This document shows positions 1 through 7,652 of a stretch of 34,236 nt of DNA, one piece after another. The position numbers and the translations under genes were made by a program. The notes below the pieces were generated by a model. It was not told where the DNA came from. It was given only the letters and a program-made list of their open reading frames with translations, and searched no databases. Positions within the stretch are counted from its first letter, which is position 1; the number at the start of each line of letters is the position of its first letter. The DNA is from Acidobacteriota bacterium (lineage in GTDB: Bacteria > Acidobacteriota > Terriglobia > Acidiferrales > UBA7541). Where the stretch lies: positions 1 through 34,236 of the forward strand of contig PMES01000060.1 of NCBI GenBank assembly GCA_003154775.1, written 5' to 3'.

Positions 1-220
1 GCCAGCCATCGTTGTCGTAGTCAATGAAGGCCACACCCGGCCCCATCGTTTCCGGCAGGTATTTTTTACCGAAGGCCGCATTGTTGTGGACAAAATGGAT
101 GCCGGCCTTTTGCGTGATGTCGCGAAACGTGATGGTGTTGGCCGAGGAACTCTGCGGCGTTTGCGCGCTCGCTCCCATCGCGCAAGATAACAGAAAGAGC
201 GCTAACCAAAATCTCCTCAC
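1..220 (-). CDS. CRTAC1-type FG-GAP/VCBS repeat protein, N-terminal part (cut by window edge)
   Basis: Only the first 73 codons are present. Translation from GTG at 220-218 gives a hydrophobic signal peptide (residues 1 to about 19, ending near ASAQ), then [28 protein letters not shown] and FIDYDNDGW. These match the start of the first FG-GAP blade of the CRTAC1/ASPIC-UnbV family and are closely alike to the gene at 3890-5575 (DVTSNAG, LPETLGSG, FLDYDADGW). The family consists of secreted, Ca-binding beta-propeller proteins, usually of unknown substrate. The start codon overlaps the TGA of the upstream selenoprotein gene as GTGA, so it is probably translationally coupled to it and part of the cytochrome operon. 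The C-terminal ASPIC/UnbV domain would lie outside the window, so its presence is inferred. Confidence 0.85.
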   Translation of the reverse strand, partial: MRRFWLALFLLSCAMGASAQTPQSSSANTITFRDITQKAGIHFVHNNAAFGKKYLPETMGPGVAFIDYDNDGW

Positions 221-801
221 TGGCCCTCCGCCGTTCCTTCGCGGCCCACGCCCAAAGCATCCGCCACGCGGTTGATGTAGTTGAACCACGAGGCGATCAG
301 GGTAATCTGCAAAATGCCGCGGTCGTCGAAGCCCGCGGCGCGCAGCTTCTTGTGGTCCGCGGGACTGCACTGCGTCGCATCTTTCGTAAGTTTCACCACA
401 TACTCCAGCATGGTTTTGTCCTGCTCGCTGATGGGGGCGGAGCGGAAATCCTTGCGCAAGGCCTCCACCAACTCTTCGTTCAAACTGACGCGACGCAGAA
501 ACTCTGCGTGGGATTCGATTCAATAGAAGCAGCGGTTCGTCACGGAAACCATCGTGGCGATCATTTCGTGCTTATCGCGCCGCAAAGGGAGCTCTGGCGA
601 CATCAGCGCCCCAAACGTGCTGAAGGCATGAAACAGCACTTGGGGGAACAGGCTGTGCGAACCGACGATGCTGTTCTCAATGCCGTGATCCACAATCGGT
701 ACAGGCGTCGCGTACTCCATGGGATACAGCTTGCGCTGCTCCATCATGGCTTTGCGCACCTGCTCGTCGTCTTCCATCTTTATCGTCTTGATCCAGGTCA
801 T
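217..801 (-). CDS. AhpD-like (CMD family) peroxidase-related selenoprotein, CxxU active site, Sec at in-frame TGA 520-522
   Basis: One 194-residue reading frame runs from ATG at 801-799 (AAAGGA ribosome binding site about 8 nt upstream) to TGA at 219-217, with a single in-frame TGA at 522-520. On both sides of that TGA the protein is colinear with the carboxymuconolactone decarboxylase/AhpD 'peroxidase-related' family. The upstream part ends [20 protein letters not shown]. The downstream part starts [10 protein letters not shown] and ends in [13 protein letters not shown]. The family active site is E(x11)CxxC(x3)H. Here E79, C91 and H98 are all present, and the TGA stands at residue 94, the position of the nucleophilic second Cys. 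A SECIS-like hairpin follows (separate entry). I read the product as a thiol/selenol peroxidase or disulfide reductase. It lies 37 nt downstream of the multihaem cytochrome and overlaps the next FG-GAP gene by GTGA. A pseudogene or sequence error is the alternative, but the hairpin argues against it. Confidence 0.85.
493..509 (-). promoter_or_regulatory. Bacterial SECIS element (selenocysteine insertion hairpin)
   Basis: Read on the minus strand, the sequence after the UGA is 10 nt of spacer and then ACGCAGA-GUU-UCUGCGU, a perfect 7-bp stem with a GUU loop. The loop G is the 18th nucleotide after UGA, close to its place in E. coli fdhF, whose 17-nt minimal upper stem-loop also carries GU in the loop. 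Unlike fdhF there is no bulged U in the stem. The element lies inside the coding sequence, as bacterial SECIS elements do, and would recruit SelB-GTP-Sec-tRNA. Confidence 0.8.
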
Positions 802-838
802 TCCCGTTGTCCTTTGCTTGTGGAAAGAATGTTCATGC

Positions 839-3694
839 TCAGCGGCCTGCGCCTGCCACAGCCTTCTTGGCCGGCGCGTTCTTTGCCATGGCAGCGGCCT
901 TCGCGGATTTCGCCCCCGTCGCGGGGCCGAGCGGGACCGAAACATGCTCGTGGATCGATTGGCGTTCATTGTTGTCTTCCGGATGCGCTTGACGGTACGC
1001 CCCGGTCAGCGCCTGCGAGGCTTCATCGGCTTTGAAGCGCAAGTATCGTTCCTTATGTTCGTTGGCGCGTGCCTCGTCGCCCAGGCCGGTGTAGCAGAGC
1101 ATCAGATTGTAATTCGCCTGGAGGTCTTCCGGGTCGATCGCGAGAGTCTGCTGGAGTTCCTTCACCGCATCGGCGTAGCGCTTCTGCAGGAAGAGTACGC
1201 GGCCCAATTCGTTGTGGACCACGCGGTCGCGCGGGTATTGCGCCAGCACGGCTTGCAATGCTTGCGCCGCCTCGTCGTACTTGCCCTCTTCCTTCAAAAC
1301 GCGCGCATAGAAGAAATTTGCCCGCGCCAGGCCCGGCTTCAGCGCCAGGGCTTTCAGCAGCACCTCGCGCGCGCCCTCGATGTTTCCTTCCTGCACGCGC
1401 ACGCGCCCGACGTTTGTCCAGCCATCGGGGTTTTGCGGATCCATCTCCGTGATTTTCTCGAACGCCTGCTCCGCTCCTTTCAGGTCGCCTTGGAGAAACA
1501 GTCCAATGCCGTAATCGTTCCAGCGCGTCCAGTCCTCTTTCACCCACGCCACCTGGGGCTTCGGCGCCGCAGCCGATTTCGGCAAAACGCGAAGGCTTTT
1601 CGTGTCTTCCGCCACGGCGATGATCGGCAAATTCGGAATCGCATTGATTTTGCTCGAAACATGCGAGAAGTCGCCGTTGAAGTTCCATTTGCGATCGTCG
1701 TGGTCCGGCGTAACGTCACCCGTCGAGTGCGGGTCAGGCACGCCCCCGAATGCAAACTGCGTGTTCCACCACTGGAATTTCCGGTAGTTCAACTTGGCGT
1801 GCAGGTTGATGTGTTCGCCCGCGTTTTCAGGCACGTGCAGGCGGTAGTGCACTGTATCCGCGGCGCCGGGAGGTATCAGCCGAACATAAACAACGGCGCG
1901 GCTCGCCCACGCATTGCGCTTGTTGATGGGATTGCCGTGCGCATCAATCTGTAGCGATTTGTAAAAGTGTGCCCCAGGATCGACCGGGCCTTTGCCATCA
2001 TCCTCAACCTTGCCGCTCCAGAAAATCGTCTGCCCTTTATCATCCGTGGCCTGCAATTCAACCCAGACGTCGAAGGCGTCGATCGTGCCGCCCGGGAAGA
2101 AATGCCCGACCTTGCGCGTACGCACTACAACTTCCACCAGCACATCATCCCCGCGGCGCACCATCGCATCCACGCGGCCAAGAGGCGCGGTGATCTCCCG
2201 CGCTTCTCCAGCCGGGCCTTTCGGCAGGGAAACATCCGCCTCTTCGCCCACCGCGAAGGTTGTCGAGAGTTCCTGCTTCGGCGCTTCCGCGGTCTTTTGC
2301 TCTCCCTTGCTCCCTGCCGGGGCAATCGCAAAAATATCCACGCTCAGTTGCTTGTCCTGCAAAAACTTCCGGCTCGCATCCAATTGAGAAGCATCCTCAT
2401 TCGCAACTGGCACCGCAGTGTTCGCTCCGGGGAAGCGGTGCGAGTGCACATAGCCGTCAATATTGCCTTCGTCCTTCGATGGCACTAATGGCATGTGGCA
2501 GTCCGCGCACATCATCGGAGTTGCCGGGTAATAAAATGACCGCGCGCCCTGCCCGGAAACGCCGCTGGCCTGCCAGTTGTCGTACTCGTTGAAACCCCGA
2601 ACCCAGCGATAGCTGTTCAGCGGCACGTCCAGGTGCACCTTGTGGCAGCCGGAGCAGAACTCCGGCACCTGATTCCTCATGAATGGCTTCAGAAACACGC
2701 GGCGGTGGGGCTCCGGATTCAGGCGCACCATAAAGTCATGAAGCCCTCGGATGATGGGATTGTCGCTCGCGGCCAATTCGTGCAGTTTCGGGTATTCCAG
2801 CACGAAATCGCCTTGCCCCATGGTGCTTTTCACCTGCACGATGCTGTGGCACATCATGCAGCTCAGGCCAGCCTGCGCTTCGGGCTTGTCGATGTTCTGC
2901 TTGATCGGTGCATCCATCATCCCGCTGAAGAGCAACGCGGGGTCGTGGCAACCCGCGCACCACTTCGACGGCTGCACGCCGGCGACGTCCTGCATGTACT
3001 CGATGCTCTTGCGGTACCACTGGTTGTTGAAGGAGGAAAAATGGTGCATCGAGCTTTCCCACTGTTTGTAAATGTCCGCGTGGCAGCGTTCGCAGGCTTG
3101 CGATTTCAGGAAATACCCGGAAGGGATGTACTGACCGTCGGTGGTTTGCGCGGAACTCGGAAAGAATTTTCCGTGCGCGCCGTCGCCCTCCTGCAACATC
3201 GTGGCCGGCGAAATCGGCGGATTCTGCACGACGTAGCGATTCTTCCAGGCAAATTCCCGGGCATACCAGGAGCCCGCGGCGATACCCGAGGTCAACAGCA
3301 ACAGTGCGGCGAAACCCGCTGCTTGTCTTCCGATGCTCGCGCCGAGCCACCCTCTTGCGGAGAGCCACGAAGCCGCTAGAAAAATCACGCCCAGGGTGCA
3401 CAGGGCAATATGTGCATACAACCAGGCTTTCAAACGATGCGGCGTTCCCAGGCGAATCAACGCCAGGCCCAAAGCCGCGCCCGCTGCAAACAGAATCCAA
3501 CCGCAGCGCGCCAGCAACCGCTCCTTGCCGATTCCTCGAAATAGAAATACCACCAGCGCCAGCGAAACCAGCACACCCAGACCGGTGTGCAGAAGAACCG
3601 CGCCGGCATAAACGAGAGTCGCGGATGGATAGGCGTAGAGATAAATTGCGGTTACAACGAGGACAAACACGCCAAGCGAGCGCCAGCGTTCCAT
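839..3694 (-). CDS. Membrane-anchored five-haem cytochrome c with C-terminal TPR domain
   Basis: A 951-residue protein. About five hydrophobic segments occupy residues 1-145. They are followed by an exported domain with five CxxCH haem c sites: CERCH near 201, CAGCH near 246, CMMCH near 279, CSGCH near 347 and CADCH near 396. Their spacing resembles cytochrome c554/c552-type multihaem proteins. A beta-rich stretch with HFFPGGT and WWNTQFAFGG comes next. Residues of roughly 740-890 form TPR repeats (AEQAFEKITEMDPQNPDGWTN-type), and the C-terminus is Ala/Lys-rich. The likely role is electron transfer in the cell envelope, with the TPRs as a docking surface; the partner is unknown. I chose ATG at 3694-3692 over an in-frame TTG 13 codons upstream because the ATG follows a G-rich Shine-Dalgarno-like stretch. 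The gene is followed after 37 nt by the selenoprotein, suggesting a redox operon. Confidence 0.85.
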   Translation of the reverse strand: MERWRSLGVFVLVVTAIYLYAYPSATLVYAGAVLLHTGLGVLVSLALVVFLFRGIGKERLLARCGWILFAAGAALGLALIRLGTPHRLKAWLYAHIALCTLGVIFLAASWLSARGWLGASIGRQAAGFAALLLLTSGIAAGSWYAREFAWKNRYVVQNPPISPATMLQEGDGAHGKFFPSSAQTTDGQYIPSGYFLKSQACERCHADIYKQWESSMHHFSSFNNQWYRKSIEYMQDVAGVQPSKWCAGCHDPALLFSGMMDAPIKQNIDKPEAQAGLSCMMCHSIVQVKSTMGQGDFVLEYPKLHELAASDNPIIRGLHDFMVRLNPEPHRRVFLKPFMRNQVPEFCSGCHKVHLDVPLNSYRWVRGFNEYDNWQASGVSGQGARSFYYPATPMMCADCHMPLVPSKDEGNIDGYVHSHRFPGANTAVPVANEDASQLDASRKFLQDKQLSVDIFAIAPAGSKGEQKTAEAPKQELSTTFAVGEEADVSLPKGPAGEAREITAPLGRVDAMVRRGDDVLVEVVVRTRKVGHFFPGGTIDAFDVWVELQATDDKGQTIFWSGKVEDDGKGPVDPGAHFYKSLQIDAHGNPINKRNAWASRAVVYVRLIPPGAADTVHYRLHVPENAGEHINLHAKLNYRKFQWWNTQFAFGGVPDPHSTGDVTPDHDDRKWNFNGDFSHVSSKINAIPNLPIIAVAEDTKSLRVLPKSAAAPKPQVAWVKEDWTRWNDYGIGLFLQGDLKGAEQAFEKITEMDPQNPDGWTNVGRVRVQEGNIEGAREVLLKALALKPGLARANFFYARVLKEEGKYDEAAQALQAVLAQYPRDRVVHNELGRVLFLQKRYADAVKELQQTLAIDPEDLQANYNLMLCYTGLGDEARANEHKERYLRFKADEASQALTGAYRQAHPEDNNERQSIHEHVSVPLGPATGAKSAKAAAMAKNAPAKKAVAGAGR

Positions 3695-3735
3695 TCCCCC
3701 CCATCCAACCTGGTTCAACTGCCCTATCCCCAAGA

Positions 3736-3772
3736 ATGAAAAATGCGGCCGGAGGGTCGTGTGTCCGGCCGC
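3736..3772 (-). terminator. Rho-independent terminator after the ASPIC/UnbV gene
   Basis: A perfect 9-bp stem (GCGGCCGGA at 3745-3753 against TCCGGCCGC at 3764-3772) has a 10-nt loop. On the minus strand it is followed by ATTTTTCAT. It lies between the FG-GAP gene (stop at 3890) and the cytochrome start (3694), so the two-component/FG-GAP unit and the cytochrome unit may be separate or attenuated transcripts. Confidence 0.7.
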
Positions 3773-3889
3773 AATCTTCCTTTGTTGGGGTGCTTCCTGG
3801 TTAGGCGAAGGCAGAGCCTGTTTCGGAAGCGGTTCAATGTTGCATCGTTTATAGAGCAGGGCGTAGGAGTTGACAATACTGTGAAAGTA

Positions 3890-5575
3890 TTAGAACTGGA
3901 AGATTTCCTTAATGCCTTTATTTTCAATGATTTGGTAGGCCTTCCCGGTCTTGAGTTTCTGGTGCTCCTGGCTCTGCCCGCTGGGCCAGTCCACGACCAC
4001 GCGGTCAATGACGTCCTGCTTGCCCACGCCAAACATTACTGGCAATTCCGATTGCGACAAATAGCTGGAGCCGCTGCGAACGACGCGCAACTCCGTCTGG
4101 CCATTGAAGAAAATCCGCACGTTCGCACCGATGGCGTCGCGATTCGATTTGGTGCCGATCAAGTGGAAGCGAATGCTGCGATTGCCGGAGAGCTGATCAT
4201 TGCGATAGAGAAACGCCGGCCCGTTGTTGGTGGTGAGCAGAAGATCCTGATCGCCGTCATGATCGAAATCGCCGACGGCCAGGCCGCGCCCGACTTTGGG
4301 CAAATCATATCCGCCGCCGATATCTCCGGCGATGTCGCGGAATTTGCCGCGGCCGAGGTTCAGAAAAAGCTGCGCGGGCTGCGCGTAGCCGACGTTGCCG
4401 CGAATGTGGCGCACCGTATCATCGATGTGGCCGTTGGCGACGGCGATATCCAGGAGCCCGTCCAGGTCCGCGTCAAAAAAAACGCAGCCGAAACCCAAGG
4501 TGTTCCGCGAAGCCGCGCCAAGTCCCGTTTGCATGGCCACATCGTCGTAGGCCTGGCCCGTCTTGCGGTAGAGTCCGATCATCTCGTTGTCAAAATTGGT
4601 GATGATGATGCCCGGCTTGCCGGAATTGTCGTAGTCGGCGACGTCCACGCCCATGCCGGCACGCGCCTTGCCGTCGACGCTGAACGCCAGGCCCGCCTCC
4701 ACGGCCGCATCCTTGAATTTGCCGTTGTGCAAATTACGGTACAGTTTGTTGGGCTGCGTGTCATTCGCGACCAACAGGTCCGGCCAACCGTCCTGATCGT
4801 AGTCCAGCATGGCCACGCCGAGGGATTTGGAACTGCTGTCAAAGATGCCGCTGGTCGCGGTTACATCCTCAAACGTGCCGTTGCCCCGATTGTGGTAGAG
4901 CCAGCAGGTGTCTCCGCGATATGCTTCCGGCGTGCAATAGGATTTGTTTTTGCCATCGAGGCTGCAAAAGACGTCGGTCTCCGCGGTCCAATGGACATAA
5001 TTGCAGACAAACAGATCGAGGAAGCCATCGCGATCGTAATCGAACCAGATCGCCGAACTGCTCAGCCCTTGCTTCCCGAGCAGGCCGCTGGCCTTGGTGA
5101 CGTCGCGAAATGTGCCCTTGCCGGTGTTGCGGAACAACCGGCTCTGTCCCACGCAGGAGATGAAAATGTCAGGAAAGCCGTCGTTGTTGTAGTCGCCCAC
5201 TGCCACGCCCATGCCGTACATTTCCACGTCCAGGCCCGCCGCCTGGGTCACGTCCGTGAACGTGCCGTTGCGGTTGTTGCGATACAACTTCATGGTTGTC
5301 CGCTGGCGCTTGTGCCCCGGCCAATCCATGGAGTTCACTAGAAGAATGTCCTGCCAGCCATCCGCGTCGTAATCCAGAAATGCGCAGCCGGATCCCAGGG
5401 TTTCGGGAAGCAGCTTGCCGCCGTACGCCCCGCTGTTATGCTGGAAGCGCAAACCCGCGTTGCTGGTAACATCTACAAAACGAAATCCTGCCGGAGCGGC
5501 GGGCAGGGCGCGAGGAAAGGCCGCGTGGATCAGCCCCGCCCCAACGGCCTGCCGGATGAAATCGCGGCGCTTCAC
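3890..5575 (-). CDS. CRTAC1 family protein: FG-GAP/VCBS beta-propeller with ASPIC/UnbV domain
   Basis: A 561-residue exported protein. The N-terminus MKRRDFIRQAVGAG fits a twin-arginine signal, suggesting Tat export of a folded or metal-loaded protein. Repeated FG-GAP/VCBS blades run from about residue 30 to 470, each with a Ca-binding Dx[DN]xDG loop: DYDADGWQD, DYNNDGFPD, DYDRDGFLD, DYDQDGWPD, DADLDGLLD, DFDHDGDQD. Residues of about 480-550 match the ASPIC/UnbV domain (SNRDAIGANVRI, RSGSSYLSQSE, VDWPSG). The start is GTG at 5575-5573, overlapping the response regulator TGA as GTGA, so the surface protein is translationally coupled to a regulator. The family's substrate is unknown. A paralogue begins at 220, and the pair flanks the cytochrome/selenoprotein genes. 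Confidence 0.92.
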   Translation of the reverse strand: MKRRDFIRQAVGAGLIHAAFPRALPAAPAGFRFVDVTSNAGLRFQHNSGAYGGKLLPETLGSGCAFLDYDADGWQDILLVNSMDWPGHKRQRTTMKLYRNNRNGTFTDVTQAAGLDVEMYGMGVAVGDYNNDGFPDIFISCVGQSRLFRNTGKGTFRDVTKASGLLGKQGLSSSAIWFDYDRDGFLDLFVCNYVHWTAETDVFCSLDGKNKSYCTPEAYRGDTCWLYHNRGNGTFEDVTATSGIFDSSSKSLGVAMLDYDQDGWPDLLVANDTQPNKLYRNLHNGKFKDAAVEAGLAFSVDGKARAGMGVDVADYDNSGKPGIIITNFDNEMIGLYRKTGQAYDDVAMQTGLGAASRNTLGFGCVFFDADLDGLLDIAVANGHIDDTVRHIRGNVGYAQPAQLFLNLGRGKFRDIAGDIGGGYDLPKVGRGLAVGDFDHDGDQDLLLTTNNGPAFLYRNDQLSGNRSIRFHLIGTKSNRDAIGANVRIFFNGQTELRVVRSGSSYLSQSELPVMFGVGKQDVIDRVVVDWPSGQSQEHQKLKTGKAYQIIENKGIKEIFQF

Positions 5576-6201
5576 GGAAGATTCACCAGCCCGTTGCGAA
5601 TCGCATAGACCACCAGCTCAGCCGTTTTGTGGATGCCCAGTGCATCCATGATATTCGCGCGATGGACGGACACCGTGTTTACGCTCAAACTCAATTCCGT
5701 GGCGATTTCCTTGTTCGATTTGCCCGCGACGATGTGCTGCAGTATTTCCAGCTCGCGCGGTGTGAGACCGGTGTCGCGCTCGCCCTTCAGCGCACCGCCT
5801 CGCGCAATCTGCGGATCGAGTACGGTCTGGCCCTCGGCCACTTTCTTGATCGCGCTGACGAGGTCCAGGTCCATCGCGTTCTTCAGGATGTAGCCCCGCG
5901 CGCCCGCTTCCAGCGCCTGCTTCACCAACGTGTCTTCCGAGTGCATGCTCAGCATCAGGATGGCGGTTTCCGGCAGCTTCGCCAGGATGCGCCGCGAAGC
6001 TTCAATGCCGTTCATCTGCGGCAGCGCACAATCCATCACGATGACATCGGGACGCAACTCCAGCGCCAGCTCCACCGCTTCCAGGCCATCGCTCGCTTCG
6101 CCGGCGACCTGAAACGTTGGCTCGTCCTCCAACATGCGGCGAAATCCGCGGCGCACCAGCGCGTGGTCGTCCACCAGCAGAACTCTCAATTTATTCGCCA
6201 T
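5572..6201 (-). CDS. Two-component response regulator, NarL/FixJ family (REC-LuxR HTH)
   Basis: A 209-residue regulator. The receiver domain (about 5-120) has the acidic pair D11/D12, the phospho-acceptor D57 in VIVMD, and conserved K107 in YILK. The LuxR-type helix-turn-helix (about 145-205) reads LTPRELEILQHIVAGKSNKEIATEL and VNTVSVHRANIMDALG. I start it at ATG 6201-6199 (MANKLRVLLVDD); an upstream extension of the frame has no receiver homology. Its 5' end overlaps the kinase gene by 11 bases and its TGA overlaps the FG-GAP start, so kinase, regulator and FG-GAP protein are likely made from one mRNA. It probably activates DNA targets after phosphorylation by the adjacent kinase; the targets are unknown, but the downstream redox genes are candidates. 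Confidence 0.93.
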   Translation of the reverse strand: MANKLRVLLVDDHALVRRGFRRMLEDEPTFQVAGEASDGLEAVELALELRPDVIVMDCALPQMNGIEASRRILAKLPETAILMLSMHSEDTLVKQALEAGARGYILKNAMDLDLVSAIKKVAEGQTVLDPQIARGGALKGERDTGLTPRELEILQHIVAGKSNKEIATELSLSVNTVSVHRANIMDALGIHKTAELVVYAIRNGLVNLP

Positions 6202-7531
6202 GCGTTTCCGCCCTTTCCCGCGGAATGTGGATCTGCACCAGCGTGCCTCCGCCCGCAATCGGCGTAACCTTCAGCGTGCCGCCGAGGATTTCCGCGCGTT
6301 CCCGCATGGCCACCAACCCAATGCCAGTGTGGCCTGCCGGAGGCGCGAATCCCTTTCCGCGATCTTCCACTTCCAATTCGAGGCTGGCGGGCTGAAAGCG
6401 CAAACGGACCCAGGCTTCCTTCGCACCGGAATGCCGCGCCACATTGTTGAGCGCCTCTTGAACCAAGCGGTACAGTTGTACGCTCGCGCTTGTTTCCAAC
6501 GGAAACGCCTGGCCCGATTTCTCGTAATGCAGCGCGAGTCCCGTCTGGCGTTCCACCGTGGGAATGTACCAGTCAAGCGTGCTTTCCAGCCCGGCCTCTT
6601 CAAGCAAAACAGGATGCAGCGCCTGCGAGAGGCTGCGGATATTATTCAGCGTGGTCTGGGCAATTTCCCTTACTTCCTGCAAGTCTTCACGCAGGGCCGA
6701 ATTTTCCGGCATGTCTTTATCGGCGCGGCGCAACAGCGAGCCAATCGCCGTGAGCACCTGGCCGAATTCATCGTGCAGCTCGCGCGAGATGTGCCGCAGC
6801 GTGGATTCCTGCGTGGCGATCAGCTTCTGCGCAAGCTCGCTGCGTTGCAGCGACAATTCCGCGACGTGCGCAAAAATCCGCCGGTTGTAGCGGATCATAT
6901 ACAGGCTGGTGACCACAATCGCCAGCAGAATCGCGGCCAGAAAATAGTAGAGCTGGCGCTGCACACGATCGTAGATCTCCGCGATGCGCGCGGCGGCCTG
7001 CTCCTCGCCTTCATTGTTTTGCACCAGCAGGCGGGAAACCGCGGAACTCAAAGCCGCTTGCTGCGGCTGCAGGGTATCGCGAATCTGCTCGCGCGCGGCC
7101 TGCTCCTGGCCATTTTGCGCCTGCGAGAACATGCGGTCGCAGGCGTCCCAGAATTGCGTCAGCGACTGGGTCAGGTAACGCCGTTGATCGCTGGTGCGCG
7201 TGGCCTCCGCCAGATTCTCTTCCTGCCGGAGCGCCGCGCTTAGATCGTTGCGGGTGCGATCGAATTGCGCGGTCCAGGCGATCAGGGGGTAAGGCTCGCT
7301 GGCATCGAGCATGTCCCGCATGGCCAGCCCCAGCGAGTTCAAATCGTTCTGGATGCGCAGGAGTTGCAGCGAATCCTTGCGGTTGCGATCTACCATTTCG
7401 CCCTGCAGCTTGCGCAGCCCCGAAAATTGCCGCGTGATGTAGCCGGCATAGGCCAGCACCGCGAGGATCGTGACGATCAGGCCGAGATAGAGGCCCAGGG
7501 TCGGGCCACGTTGCGGCGGACTTTTTTCCAC
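6191..7531 (-). CDS. Sensor histidine kinase, NarX/DegS-like (HisKA_3 + HATPase_c)
   Basis: A membrane kinase of about 446 residues. Two transmembrane helices (about 12-31 and 195-213) enclose a helical periplasmic domain of some 160 residues rich in Gln and Glu, resembling a four-helix-bundle ligand sensor. The HisKA_3 dimerisation box ISRELHDEFGQ carries the phospho-histidine (about residue 253). The ATPase domain shows the N box (VQEALNNVARHSGA) and G boxes (EDRGKGF, GIGLVAMRERAEILGG). The start is uncertain: GTG at 7531-7529 or TTG at 7537-7535. Neither has a clear Shine-Dalgarno sequence. A possible -10 (TATATC) lies just upstream, so the message may be almost leaderless. The gene heads the minus-strand block and is partner to the following response regulator. 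Confidence 0.92.
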   Translation of the reverse strand: MEKSPPQRGPTLGLYLGLIVTILAVLAYAGYITRQFSGLRKLQGEMVDRNRKDSLQLLRIQNDLNSLGLAMRDMLDASEPYPLIAWTAQFDRTRNDLSAALRQEENLAEATRTSDQRRYLTQSLTQFWDACDRMFSQAQNGQEQAAREQIRDTLQPQQAALSSAVSRLLVQNNEGEEQAAARIAEIYDRVQRQLYYFLAAILLAIVVTSLYMIRYNRRIFAHVAELSLQRSELAQKLIATQESTLRHISRELHDEFGQVLTAIGSLLRRADKDMPENSALREDLQEVREIAQTTLNNIRSLSQALHPVLLEEAGLESTLDWYIPTVERQTGLALHYEKSGQAFPLETSASVQLYRLVQEALNNVARHSGAKEAWVRLRFQPASLELEVEDRGKGFAPPAGHTGIGLVAMRERAEILGGTLKVTPIAGGGTLVQIHIPRERAETHGE

Positions 7532-7652
7532 GAGCAAAGGATATAACGTTGCCGCGACGGGAACAAATGCCGGCTATGCGATCTCCACGGCGCCGACTGG
7601 CGCGTCGGTGATACACTGCTGACGATTTCACACAATTCCTGGAGCGCGGCGC

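Noticed and set aside
217-969. The AhpD-like gene as two separate genes or a pseudogene (217-483 and 520-969)
   Set aside because: The frame is continuous across a single TGA at the catalytic Cys, a SECIS-like hairpin follows at the right distance, and the 5' extension beyond 801 lies inside the cytochrome gene.
719-1954. Plus-strand ORF (411 codons)
   Set aside because: It is antisense to the multihaem cytochrome's TPR region and has no family-like motifs.
3743-5341. Long plus-strand ORF (532 codons)
   Set aside because: It lies wholly opposite the ASPIC/UnbV gene, whose FG-GAP repeats are clear. Its translation shows no family and reflects high GC content.
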